Shown here one piece after another: positions 48,657-60,700 of a stretch of 64,000 bases of DNA; position 1 is the stretch's first letter, and the number at the start of each line of letters is the position of its first letter. Source of the stretch: Triops longicaudatus (taxonomy: Eukaryota > Arthropoda > Branchiopoda > Notostraca > Triopsidae); NCBI GenBank assembly GCA_022885665.1, contig JAGQDJ010000098.1:124001-188000 (forward strand), given 5' to 3'. The notes beneath the pieces were generated by a model, which saw only the letters and a program-made list of their open reading frames with translations, was not told the DNA's origin and searched no databases. A program made the position numbers and the translations under genes.

Positions 48657-50207
48657 TAAAGATGCAACTTTCACTAAAAATTTAAACGTCGTTTTGTTAC
48701 TGTTTTGGCGTCTTGTGTGGAAGGTGAATTGTGTTAAGGCCTCAGTATATCCGGCTCTCAAATAGGCGAAATACCTAGGTAGAAGGCCTTGAAACGGTAG
48801 TGCGTTAAGTCATAATTATACTGTACACGATCAGACTCCTCAGTCTCTGGTATGAAATGTTAGTGATTCTCTTCGTGCCTTCGAAATTTGCTATCGACTT
48901 TAATTTTTTTCCCCTGTAAGAATTTTTTCTAACATTTGGTAGCATATAACTAATCACATCAAACAACAAGTGACGATATTCGTGAATAGGAACGTTTCGC
49001 AGACCCCTTTCAAACGTTCTTCGCGGCTTGGCACATTGTGTCCCTTTTTACCATGTTATTATTGAGGAATTTAAGTGTTTTCTCCTGATTACATTTAAAG
49101 ACACCCGTATATCTTTTGGATTTGTTCTTGTGCATTAGTAACTTATTTTTTCGATAGGTCTCATCGAAGCTCAACTGGCGCAGTCTTTAAAATTCTTAAA
49201 TTAAGACAAAATCAGGACTTACTCGAAATCGGTGCAGTTTGTATTCCAATTAATACAAAATAAAAAAATTTCCGTGCACATTTATCAGGAGACTTCTACC
49301 ATTAATAAAAACCAAAAAAAAAAAACACGCATTGACAAACTAAAAGTATACAAAGTATTTGTACCAAGACATAAGTATTAAATTTGGCTTCGTATTAAAC
49401 AAAATATGTATGAAGGCATGAACGCGTAATCAAACTAAACGAAAATAACCACAAAAAAAGAAACATCTACACATCGAATGTACGCCAATAAGGGAATAAT
49501 GTAACACTACAATTTCTGGATAATCTAGTAATAGTATGTGGACGTCAGACGTGGTGTGTTTTAATTAGGGGCGTCGTGAGGGGGTTATCATTATGGAAGT
49601 GGCGCCCTTAATTTTACCGACCGTAGAGGAGGACTACCTCAAACCAAAATCCTGGGTACGGCATTCATCAGTAACAATTAGGAAAAAGCTCCAGCCAGAA
49701 ATGGTAATGGAGTGAAGGTGCAGAAAATTCAACTTCCAGTATTTTTTCTCTCCAACGAGTCTTGCCTCCTATGTAACAGAGAATTCATTACAGTTTTGTT
49801 TCCGGATTTATACAAAAATTTCGATTAATAAAAACACACAAGTTTCCAGTTTCAAACGGTTCAAGGCAATAGGGTAAAACAATAATAAGCAAGTAATGAC
49901 AAGTTCACAAGACTAGCAAGAAATGCAACCTACTATAGCGCCACAGCTGTACAGTACCGCTAAGCTTTCACGACGCGTTTTACAGAAATCTTGGAACACA
50001 GCACTCAATTATTTTAATTGAGTGTTAAATTTGTGTTATTAATAAATTAATAATCTCCTTTATAAAATTTCAAAACTTTGTTTCTAAAATTTGCTTTGTA
50101 TATAAATCTTTTAGCCACGCCTCTAAGGATTAGTAATCTACGTTTACGCAAAACGGCTTAGTTAGCGTTAGAGGCGGGGTCAATCTGTGTCACCACGTTT
50201 TTCTGCC
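48657..50207. other. Intergenic, GPN2 3' flank to eIF3j promoter
   Basis: AT-rich, with poly(A) runs near 49260 and 49310. No coding exon. The last 150 bases before the eIF3j ATG should contain its promoter and short 5' UTR. Confidence 0.45.
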
Positions 50208-51354
50208 ATGGCTGACGATGAGTGGGGTAAAAATTTTATTATTTTATCGCTAGCTCTGCCAAATTAGTAAACAATGGAACAAATCCAGCTTCTATTAAAT
50301 ATGGTATTTTTCAGATTCCGAAACCTTCGAGCCTCCAGCGGCTGTGCCTGGGATAACCGACAGATGGGAAGGCGAAGACGAGGAAGAACCGGTGAAAGTA
50401 GGCCTTGGAGATCAAGCTAGATTAGAAAGTCATACTCTTATTCTAAACGTCGTAACAGGACAGCTGGGAAGATGAGGAAGAAGCTTCACCTTCTAAGGAA
50501 TCCGAAACGAAAGTCACTGAAGGAGCAGGGGCTAAGAAAAAGAAAAAAAAGCTAGAAGAAATTATTGCTGAGAAAGAAGTATGTAGACCTACCTTTAAAG
50601 TCATGTTGACTTTTATACATTTTTCAATATCTAGCGGAAGAAGAGGGAAGAGCTGGAAAAGAAACGTCAAGAAGAAGAAGAAGAGTCGCTTAAGTCCATG
50701 ACACCTGAAGAGCGACTTGCTGAAAAGCTACGGTTACAAAAAATCCAAGAAGAGGCTGATTTGGAACTTGCAAGAGAAGCCTTTGGTATTTTGACGAGCA
50801 GTTCTATCCTGTTTCTGTTTTCTTATCGAAAATTTAAATAGGTATTTCGGAGCAAGCGAAAGCAGGCAGCATAGATCACGCTAAACCGAAAACAAAAGAC
50901 GAATTTGTTGAGTTCAGTAAAGCTGTTGCGAAGAAAGTGAGCGAATTCCAGGGACAAGATCACTACAACGACTTGGTGGAATCACTCATCCAAGAACTCT
51001 GTTTAACACGTATACAACCTGTATTCGGTGGAAACGTTCAACTTTACTAATAGTTTTCTTTTAATTAGTGGAAATTGAGCCATTAAAGAAAGTTAACTCG
51101 GCTGTGAAAGCTCTATTAGATGAAAAAGCGAAAATTAGTAAAGCGACTAAAGCCAAAAAGGGCAAAGGGAAAGGCGCAACACTCAAAATGGACAAAGCAA
51201 TGGTAAGAATAATTTTTTTTTTCTTGATCTGTTTTTCGATCGGAAAGTGAAACTTAAAATGCGACAGACGTCGAGATTCTACTAAGTGTTTTGCTTTCTT
51301 TTATAGGATGTTTATGGTGGCGATGATCTTGCGGATTACGATGATTTCATGTAG
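50208..51354 (+). CDS. EIF3J: eIF3 subunit J homolog, 240 aa
   Basis: Loosely bound subunit of translation initiation factor 3 that acts at the 40S decoding centre and in ribosome recycling. Seven exons: 50208-50226, 50315-50397, 50459-50578, 50635-50785, 50842-51009, 51069-51202 and 51307-51354, all in phase. The N-terminus is MADDEWD, followed by 'RWEGEDEEE' and 'DSWEDEEE' acidic blocks, a Lys/Glu-rich helix (KKKKKKLEEIIAEKE...RKKREELEKK), the conserved 'MTPEERLAEKLRLQKIQEEADLELA' (contiguous in the protein; longest quoted part MTPEERLAEKL), a helical dimer region and the acidic tail DLADYDDFM. Human eIF3j has 258 residues. Confidence 0.95.
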
Positions 51355-51503
51355 CCCAATTTGCGTATGTAGGTGAAGGTTGATAAATTTTCCTTTTGTT
51401 CATTAATTTTCTCTCGTTCTCTCCTCTCCCTTCTTTTGGCTATGCTCCTGTCTGGTGAAAAACAGTGAACTTTTGACACACGAAGTACAATACAGTACCA
51501 CAA

Positions 51504-51509
51504 AATAAA
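51504..51509 (+). terminator. Polyadenylation signal of eIF3j
   Basis: AATAAA about 150 bases after the eIF3j stop codon, inside ACAAAATAAAGATG. Confidence 0.65.
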
Positions 51510-52003
51510 GATGTAAAGGAAACCTGGAAACAAAAACCCGTTTTCATTTATTTACTTCTCACAAACCAAATTACTCTCGTGCCACACATGCAAGCAAGTC
51601 CAAAATGTTGTATTCGTCAAATACAGCATTTTAAACGTCTTCGAAAACTTTGTTTTGAACATGCGAAACGACAGAGTATAATCGTCCGTAAAACTTTTCA
51701 GTGCTACGTTCAACTTCTTGATTGGTCGTAAAAAAACAATAAATTACTAAAAAGTCAGTGTGCTAGAAGATGGTCGCATATCTCCGGCAGCCTGAATTGC
51801 ACAGTAGCTGCGACAAGCAATTGTTATACTGGCACAATGACAAAGGGCATTGTGTGCCCTAGTAGTGAAGACGGTCATTTAAAAGATTATAAAAATTTAT
51901 ATCTAGTACTGAAGAAACCTGCACAGGGAAGTCTTTATTCAGTGCTCTGATAAAGTTTAGAGACTTTATACACAAATTAATGAATAAATAAATTCATGGA
52001 AAA

Positions 52004-53084
52004 CTAAAAAAAAATCATAATGCCTTGCATTCGGGAACTTTCGCAGTGCGTGCCACACATTTTGGTAGCGCTATTGTAGACTACGACCAAACGGCAAGTC
52101 GCCCAACGCATTTGACCCTTGGGCATACAATCGAAAAAGTAGGAACCACAATCGCCAAACTTCCTTCGGCATCCATTAATGCTATCTAAGGAGGTGTAAG
52201 ATCCAGTTTCGCTGGCGGAGGTCAGAGTGTTGCTCAATCGTAGTTCACGAACGAGGTTTCATTTGTCATCAGTCAAGGATTCTGGGACCTGAACGCCATT
52301 GCTCCTCCCACAAGTACCAATACGTGTACATGGGGTAGTAGCTGTAGTAGCCAGGGAAATATCGAAAGGAACTACATCTCTGCGGTTCACTAAATATAGC
52401 CCCGAACCTCTGTGACCTGGTAAAAGACCTCTGTGAGACGCAAGACGAGATCGGGTTTAACAATAATTAAAGTAGTGATAGTAAAGATCATATTACTTTA
52501 TTGAATTCATTTTTACTGCGACATATGGCGGGAGGAGTAAGCGGTCTATGGATGCCGATCTTGTCAGTCAAATCTTCCGGAATTTCGTTAATTTGGGTTG
52601 GTCACGACGCAAAAGAACCGGTAAAGATGGTTTATGACTACCTGAGCTTCTTCAGTTCTACAGCCTCTTCAATAGTAGCCTGGGTAAGTTCAGTAGGTGT
52701 AGTAGTACGGATAGTAGCTACCGTAGTAATATAGGATACCCGCGCCAGCCTTAACGCCATGGACGGGTTTGCGTGCCGGTTTCCCTCCGCCAGAACATTC
52801 GTGATACTCTGTAATGTAGAAAGTGTATGCGCTGGCGTAGGTAGTGTATTCGTTATGCTCGGAAATGTAGTAGATATCGTCGTGGTCTACTTCAAGATTA
52901 GTGTCTCTGCTGATGGGGTAAGATAGGGATAAGCAAAGGAGCTGCTAGCGTCAGATCGTTATTTGAGACAGGTTCCGATTCGTCTGGGCATTCATAATAC
53001 CGGGTGACGTAGTAGGTATAATCTAGGACTTGCTCAGGGTTGGCGTTTCTCCAACAAGAGTAGCAGTATGGATAATACCAATAA
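52004..53084 (-). pseudogene. Tyr-rich repeats and Cys-rich end of a chitin-binding-type secreted-protein locus (disrupted)
   Basis: Downstream part of the locus. A first Tyr-rich unit starts at 53084 after a 61-base intron (YWYYPYCYSCWRNANPEQ...DYTYYVTRYYEC). A second unit at about 52880-52620 reads EYTTYASAYTFYITEYHEC...YYYGSYYPYYYTY and then meets two in-frame TGA codons, each where the first unit has Trp. A third unit at about 52370-52270 reads FPGYYSYYPMYTYWYLWEEQW. The last stretch, about 52186-52010, encodes a Cys-rich module with CRRKFGDC, FFDC, ATC and MCGTHC. Splice borders between units are unclear. Tyr-rich chitin-binding proteins are common in cuticles, tubes and shells; that role is inference. 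Confidence 0.4.
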
Positions 53085-53145
53085 CTGCAATAGTAAGGGT
53101 AGTAATTGTCGTAGTGATAGAATCGGTCTGAGCTTTCGGTTTTAC

Positions 53146-53512
53146 TTTCCAAAGCTTCCGAATAGATTCCTTCTCTCTTGTTCAGTAAAGAATTTGCCGT
53201 CGAAGGTGAAAAATTCCTCATTAGAACACACAGTTACGTTGAAGACGTCAGGATATTTACTGCTCAGCTTACTAGTGTAGAAAATAAGGCTAACAGGACA
53301 AACTTCGACAAAGGATGTGCCATCGATGCAAACGTAGTATCTATGCACGATCCATGGACGGGGAAGATGCAGTTTTGTGGCCACTCGTAGATTTCTAGAA
53401 TTTATAGCAGCAATATTTAGTTGTAGTTGGTGAGTACAAAAACCAATTTTTAGAGGCAACGATATTACCATTAGCAGCCAAGCTGGCTGAAATGAGTTAA
53501 GGAGCTGCCAGG
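53146..53512 (-). pseudogene. Secreted chitin-binding type-2 (CBM14) domain, apparently frameshifted
   Basis: First part of the same locus. Exon 1 would end at 53468, with a signal-peptide-like LISASLAAN before the donor GGTAATATC, but an in-frame TAA lies between it and the ATGs at about 53515-53525. Exon 2 (53394-53146) starts EIYEWPQNCIFPVHGSC in the frame set by exon 1, then needs a one-base shift to continue as RYYVCIDGTSFVEVCPVSLIF. Across the shift the spacing Cys-x5-Cys-x9-Cys with the YYVC signature is exactly that of peritrophin-type chitin-binding domains. The fifth Cys is replaced in SSKYPD. Together the stop, the shift and the lost Cys suggest decay. A mistaken exon model or an assembly error is possible. 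Confidence 0.5.
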
Positions 53513-53525
53513 ACCATTCGCTTCA

Positions 53526-55400
53526 TATGTGGTCTTGCTGTTGCGCTGAAAATGAATCTGAGTCTCTGTCATATTTCATACGTTGTTTGTATCATGACAG
53601 TCTACCTTTAGTGAGTGTGTCCAGGTGTCATGGTATTCTGAGTAACACATCAAGACATGCGTAACCCCGTAACCTAGGCATGACCTCCACTGACCCTTGT
53701 GAAAGCACTTCAACTGTGTTACGAAGGAATTGGTAGGCTACTTATGTAAAAATGTCTACGAGGACGAACTGATGATTTTCCAAGGAAAACCATTGGTTCC
53801 TACCAACTAGTTGCTGGGTTTTCCTAATATTACACCGTAACATACAAAGTCATTGCCTAATGTTTTCCAATTTTTTCTTTCCACAATGTGTTAAGAAGTA
53901 ATAAAGCATCGCTGCAATGAAGACCAAAATAGGGTTAGTGAAGATTATTGATGGAGTATAATCGAGTAGTACGTCGCGAATTGTTTGATTTCACCGTGCT
54001 ATTTCCTAAGTGAAAACAAGTCATGGTACAAGTGGAGCAGAATTATCTGAAATGAGAAATTTTTGGATTTTCTTTTCGAGTTTGCTTCAACAGTTTACAT
54101 GGAAGTTTTTGCACTGAGCAACGGAGTTCGCGAGTTCTCTTCGTCCGGATCATTTTATTTTTGCCATGACTTTTAGGATTATCGTCTTAAGTGTAACCTG
54201 TTTTAATTCATTTCAGTAACAAAGTTGTATGAATTTCTACTACGTTGTATAGGAGGCCTAGTCTAAGAAAATTGACCCAAACAAACTCTTCGTACCTAAT
54301 GTCATGGCAGTTGCGCGAGTGCCTCCCACGTTTGCGTGCCGTTAGAATAAGTTTACTTGGGTCTTTTTTATGGACTGTGCGTTGACTGCACGAAATGCTT
54401 TAGGGAAGAAACTCTTCTGCGCATGTTTTACTTCTCTCGTTTTCAGAGGAAGGGACTGAGTTGAAGAATTCCAACATCTAGATTCTCGTAAAATTTTCAA
54501 AATAAAATGTCCATGTAAATATGTTAGTCACCTACAGATATTGACGGCTTTTCTTACTATATGGAATACGGCAGTACTCTGTTTAATGCATTCAACAGGA
54601 AATTTCAAAGTCGGGAATTTCTATTTGCTTCGGCGGGTAAAATGTAACACGCTGTAGTTTAAATTCTATACACGGAAGTAAGATTCCCATTTTACATGCT
54701 TGTGATAATAATAGGTTAAACAAAGCCTCTTGAGTCTTCAGTTTGTATTATGGTAATTTTAGTAAATCTGGCGTTTTCTCTATCATGCAATGTAATCCGC
54801 GTTCCGCATCTCCTTTGTAGTACCAATAAGAAGTGTGATGAAACATATAAAGAAACAAAAAGAAGAGAAAATGTGTTATTTGGGAGTCGTGTTCCTACTT
54901 CTCTAGGTTTCACGGAGATGAGAAATTAATGAACTTGTTTATCCTATTTAAAGACGTGTATTCAGTGAGCTTGCACGGAGGTACGGTTAGGTCATGCGTA
55001 CTCTCGTACTAGCATGCGGTTCACAAAGAGAGAGTGACGAAGGTCATGGCAAAAGCAAGAAGGTAAAGGAAGGGGTGCGAAAGGGAGGTCAGCTAGAAAG
55101 CGAGTTGGGAAAATGAAAGAAAAGACACCCTTGAGCCATAGGCATCATAGGTCAAAGACGCAAAACCCCAAGTCATTCACGGAGACGAAAACTTGCACTG
55201 CATTGGAAAGCTGGATGAGGCAGCAGTATCTTGTGCATCATGCATCTCATAATTGTGTTCGTCTTATCTAATGGTGCAGTTAAATGCCAAGGACGAAAAA
55301 AAAATTGTTTCAAAACAGTCTAAAAATCACTGCACATTCTAGTGGTAAGGAAGGAACAGAAAGGAGCGGTGAACAATCGGGAAGATACACACCGTAAAGG
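53526..55400. other. Intergenic, nothing recognised
   Basis: No exon or repeat boundary I can support. Confidence 0.4.
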
Positions 55401-56483
55401 TAGGGTGACCAAACGCCCCGTTTTTCGCCATTTCTTGAGCCTTCTTTTTTCGTAAAAAGCTCGTTTTCTCTTTTTCGGGAGAAAATAGAAGGCATGATGG
55501 GCTGCTAAAGTTTTTAGGGCTTATTTTGTTAGAGATTTACTTTTCTTAATTTTCCTTCCATTTTTCTAAGACTTCGGTTATAGTTACTAAAATTAGGATT
55601 AATTATTTATAAAACGTATTTACTTTATAAAACTTATTACAGACTGCATAACACAATTTAAAATTTTAGCTTCCTGGACGCGGCTAATGGAACCTTAGCC
55701 TGTGAAAATCCAGACTCTTGAAAGAAGTCTTTTCCTGCAATAAAGTGTTGTTTAAGCGTATGAATAGTCACAACTTCTCGAAAAATTCCTGAGTTCATTT
55801 AAAAAATGAAGTATACGTTCTTGCAAGTTTCGGATTCAAGAAACAAAAGTTTTTCAGTGCAGTTAAATCAAAATTTTAATTTATAGTAATTGTCCTTGTG
55901 AAAATCTCACTAGTCAGAAGAGCCGTTCCTTAGTTGTCGTCGAAGTCTTTCAACGCGACTTTCGACACCTACCGAAAGGCTAGTCTGACTTTCAGAATTT
56001 TCCGATAAAAAATTATTGTAAAAAAAAACGAATGTGGTGACAGCGAGAGTTGTCACAAAAAATTTCAAGTTATAGTGCTCACTTTAACAAATTTAATTTA
56101 ATCCGCCGATTAATTTAATCGAGCCGACTTTGAAAAAGTGTCAACTTTAAACGCATCCGTAAGCTTAAGCAGTACGTTACTGTCGCAGAAGTTTTGTAAC
56201 TATTTAGCTGTGGTTTCAAAATCATGCAAAATACAAGCAATCATAATATGTTTTTCCAGTTCTCTTACGCTTCTATGTAGCCTTAACTAACCTTTCTAAT
56301 ATTCAAAATAAAACCCTACTTTCTTATTCTGCGGCGTTTTTTTTTTTGAGTCACTACAATGAAAACGGATCTCCATACTTACCCAACGTTTTCGATCAAT
56401 TTCCCGAACAAAATTGAATTTTTGTCACCAATTTTTGTCCATCGTGGTGTCACGTTCTCGACTAATGAAATTTGGTCACCCTA
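55401..56483. mobile_element. Non-autonomous TIR transposon, possibly hAT-like
   Basis: TAGGGTGACCAAA at 55401-55413 and its exact reverse complement at 56471-56483 form 13-bp terminal inverted repeats around about 1.08 kb. '(T/C)AGGGTGACCA' ends are common in hAT-related elements. I see no convincing 8-bp target duplication (left flank CGTAAAGG, right flank TTAATCGC) and no transposase frame, so the copy is old or the class is wrong. Confidence 0.55.
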
Positions 56484-57782
56484 TTAATCGCAGTGTTGTC
56501 TAGACATTAACATTTCTACATTTTTCCTCTGTCCTTGTACAAAAAAGTTAATTTTCCTCATGAAAAATACGGACATTCTACACATAAAAATTAACGATAT
56601 AATAAAAACAAAAATTTGTTGAAATAAATTTAAAAAAGGATAATGCATTCAACAAGCAAAACTGCAAACAACTCCCATAGTAAGGCAAGGATGTAAGAAA
56701 TGAAACTCAACACAACTTGTTCCAAACCGGTCTGTCCCAAAGAGTCAGTAAGTCAGTTACAATAGACTCAGCAATGGTCTGAGTAAACTGAACACTGATA
56801 GTTTACGTATGTACCTTCAACACGCGAGAACTAATTCGCATGTGTCGTTTTAAACGTTTCATTTATTAGTGTAGTGAATACAGTTGTTAAAGCTCCAAGT
56901 GCACGATCAGATCGTCTCAAAAGGTAATTCCCGACTAACGTCATCAACACGCCGTTTTACGACACGTCTTGTGTTCTAGATTTGAATTACTCGTCTTATC
57001 CCAAATCCTCTAAATCCGTTTAAATTTACGTCTTCGAGAATCTTTTTAATCTCTCGACAAAATTCCCATCGCCTTCACAACTCGAATAATAAAAGCAAAG
57101 ATAAAAAAGAAGTCAAAACAAATCGAACAGTAAAAGCAAGAATACAATACTGACGCAAAAGAAACAATAAATACGAATTATTCGAACCCCATCAGCAATT
57201 TTCACGCATATTGCAACTTGTGCGATATAAAATCTAGCAAGCCTTGACAACAAAAGAAATATAAAATCGACAGCCAATTGCATTCGCTAAGAATGCTTGA
57301 AAGTGTAACTAAAGTTGATAATGCTTCTAGCAAGTTTTTCTCACACAATGCAATTTGTGGGCAAACTTTTATAGTAATTTTTTCCCCAACTTACTTTCAG
57401 CAAGTTCCTCATTATCTTTTACTGCTTTCTCTTTTGTCCCTAGGAGTTTAAGAATTCCAGCTCAGAGGAGAATTGCCAAAGAAAGATTTACGATAACCTA
57501 TTAAAAGTTCATATAGTTTGCTATAGTATAGGTTGCAATGTAGTCTTGTTGGCTTCTGCGTAATCGAGTCGCTTCACAAAACGCCAAGTGACGCTATGAC
57601 GCTGTGGTGGTTTACTGGAATTCGGCGAACAGTTTCGCTTCGGCAGCCGATCCGGTTGCCAAGACATTATTCCCTCTTCCCTTAGTGCTCCTGAAGGGAA
57701 ACTAAACAATACTTCACTGTCCACCAATACCTGGTCATAAAAGTTGATTTTTTTTTATCGTTGCGTTAATAATTCTCTCAAC
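56484..57782. other. Intergenic; promoter region of the RALY-like gene near its end
   Basis: AT-rich up to about 57530, then somewhat GC-richer at 57550-57720, as expected for the promoter and 5' UTR of the following gene. The 68-codon minus-strand frame at 57521-57727 has no recognisable domain. Confidence 0.4.
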
Positions 57783-60700
57783 ATGATCAAAGTGGGAAAT
57801 CAAACCAATTCCCAAGACCCCCAAGCTGTGAATTCTCGCATTTTTGTGGGCAACCTCAATACATATGTCTGTAGCAAAGCGGATATCGAAAAGATTTTCC
57901 AAAGATACGGAAAAATTGTAGGTAAATAACTTTTTCCTAAGCTCCATTTCTCATGCATCTTTCGATTTGAAACATTTACAAGTTCATTAAGCAAACTTCG
58001 ATTAAAGCACTTGTTATATTACGGTTAGACGGATGCCATTCATCTCCGTACTCCTAAAAAACATATAGCTTGAGCTTTTTCATTAGCCGTTAATGTGTTC
58101 CGGTATTCACTAGGAATTTCTATGCACCGTGGTTATGCATTTATACAGTATACGACACCCGCCGAAGCCAGGAGCGCTTGTATTGGAGAAGATGTTCGAG
58201 AACTCTTCGGACAGCCTCTAGGTCAGTAGTCCAGCTTTATCACTCTCAGTCCATAGGGCTGTCGCAACATGGTTTTCCTTCCTGTACTCCTTGTATGTCA
58301 AAGCGACGGGGTGTTTGGTCGCATCCATCACTTTGATATTTGCCACGTGCCCAATTTCGTCGAGTCCTAACAGAAACTACACCGGGTTGCACTGTTCCGC
58401 CCTCGGCAAGTACCTCACTGCCAATTAAAGTCTATTTGACATTCCCCTCATCATTCTTGCCAACAACATAGGCAGTGGCTGTATTTTACTCCCGCGTCCA
58501 TATTTACAATTACACAACATGAGTAAAAACCACGCAAAACAAGTGTGTCGACGAATTCTGAAGGGAATTCCGCAAGTTCCCTGTGTTCAAAATACTTTTC
58601 AGATGACCTAAACGTGTAGCCAGCCTGGAATGCTTCACCCTGGGATTCTTGTCCAGGACTCCCGAACGCAGATTTCGTTTACATTATCTAAGTAACAGTT
58701 TGGTCTTGAGTTGTTCAGGAACTCCCGCCGAAGTTTGTTTGTAGACGAACCCAGGCTGGTAAACAAAGATGAACCCCTAACCCCAGCGTTGTACGCAGCA
58801 TGGGACGAATGATATCCGTTACAGCACGAGAGCAAATAAGATTAAAAACCCAGCAAAGCGCTTCATCTGTCTGAAAATCGATCCTCTTTGCTCCTAAACA
58901 AAATGACATATTTTTTTTTCTATCAGTAAAAGAATGGCCTAAGAGACAAAGAAGCTAGACGAGGAAAGACAAAAAAATGAGAGGAAAAAAACTTATCCCA
59001 TGTCTTTTTAAAGCTCGTGACGTTCCATCTAGTGCGAGTCATGTTGCTAGTCACGCAAAGACGTAAATAGCTGCAGAACACTAGGCGTTTCAATGAGTCA
59101 GACCTAAAAGACAGGGCTCAGCTCATTGTGACGTCATCTCCTTTTTTGCACGAGAAAATATGTTCTAACTTATTTGTCATGATTAACGCCCGGATGCTAA
59201 GAAGGAACAATAACCTAACGCCTCAAAAGGAATGAAGAGAAAAGAAATACACGAGGCTTGTATGGCTTTATTACACGAAATCCTTCCTATGTATCAGCCA
59301 ACATGTTATCCCTTAAGAAAATTTCATAAATTCAATTACGGCTATACGTTCTCAATACAATTCGCGGATCCTCGGGAGGCCTTTGGTCACAGACAAGGAT
59401 CTTTTTTTTTTTTTAAAAAAAAAAGACAAAATCTCGTTTTTTATACCTTCCCTTTTTTCACGCCTTAGACGTGAATATGGTAACAGAACCGAAACCACAC
59501 CAAGGTCGTAAAAGAAGCCATGCAGCGATGAAGAACGGGAACCATGACTGGTGAGTAACATTATCATATTGTTCTGACAACTTGCACTTAGCGTGGCTCG
59601 TTGCCATAGCGATTTTCAATAACAGTGATTAATGTGCCTTCTTGGAGTAATTAGAACACCCACTGTAATGACTAAATTAACAGCAACAAAGATGTTTACA
59701 CTTCAGAGTGCTGAAAGCTGTAAGTTTTGTTGAAAACCTGTCGTTAATTCCGATAAAAACGGAACTCCATTACAGGGAAGTTCTCGAATTTTCGTGAGTA
59801 ATATTTTTTGACAGAGAGAAAATTTCTCTGTCGCGTAACAGAACTTGGCAGCTTAAAATGCGAGAAGCTTAGGTACTCACGTGGAGTAATAGAACTTAAC
59901 TAACTCAACGTTTTCCGCCTAATATCCCATTTCATCTCAACCCCATTTGCCTCTGGGCCAGTTAAGATCCAAGTTGACCACGACACGTTTCTGTTGGCTC
60001 TTCTTTGTTTACTTTTCACCTACTTTTCCCGAGCGAGTAGATCTTCTTAAGAAGCACTGACAAAAGAACTGCAGCAATGCAACTAAACAGTTCACATTTC
60101 TGTGTATTCTACCTTAGCCAAAACAGACGAAAGCATTCTTGGTGGTCTAATGCAAAGTTGGCACTTTTGGCTTATCGTTTGTCGCTTTTGTTGCTTTTTT
60201 GGCCAGCTGGCTTAGTCACCACCTGTCCTAGATGATTTTGGCATCCTGTGCCAGCGATCCAAGTTAATTTTAAAACCCTACCTATTCCCACAAAATGTTT
60301 CTTTAACCCACAGTAATATACCTTTTCTCTATAGTTTTTTGTGATGTCCCAGTTCCAGCAAATACCCATAAATAAAGCCTTTCTTCCGTAAACTGTTATA
60401 GATACCGTTTTTACTGTACTACGAAAGCCATTTTTCAAACGCCAGGGAGGCTGTGAAACAAAATTGTGACAGACATAAGAGCTGTTATAAGTTTGCTGGT
60501 ATAATATCCATTACACACGCAATAAATTAAAGAAGAATTGAATTAAGGGATCCCCTGTAAAGACAGAAGAAAGCTTCAAACAAATACTACTACTTATAGG
60601 ATAAAGCAAAGCTTCTTTTCCCTTTTGTCAGCTACCATGATATACGTGTAGACTCGTGAAGTATTAACATGTACGTTTCCATGAAGAGATGCTTACAGTG

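Noticed and set aside
52010..52190. Cys-rich terminal module considered as a ShK-type domain
   Set aside because: Cys spacing (6, 6, 10, 12, 3) does not match the ShK pattern, so no family is assigned.
53020..53221. Apparent second frameshift between the chitin-binding exon and the Tyr-rich unit
   Set aside because: A 61-base intron with GTAAAA donor and TATTGCAG acceptor (53145-53085) joins the two frames in phase, so no frameshift is needed there.
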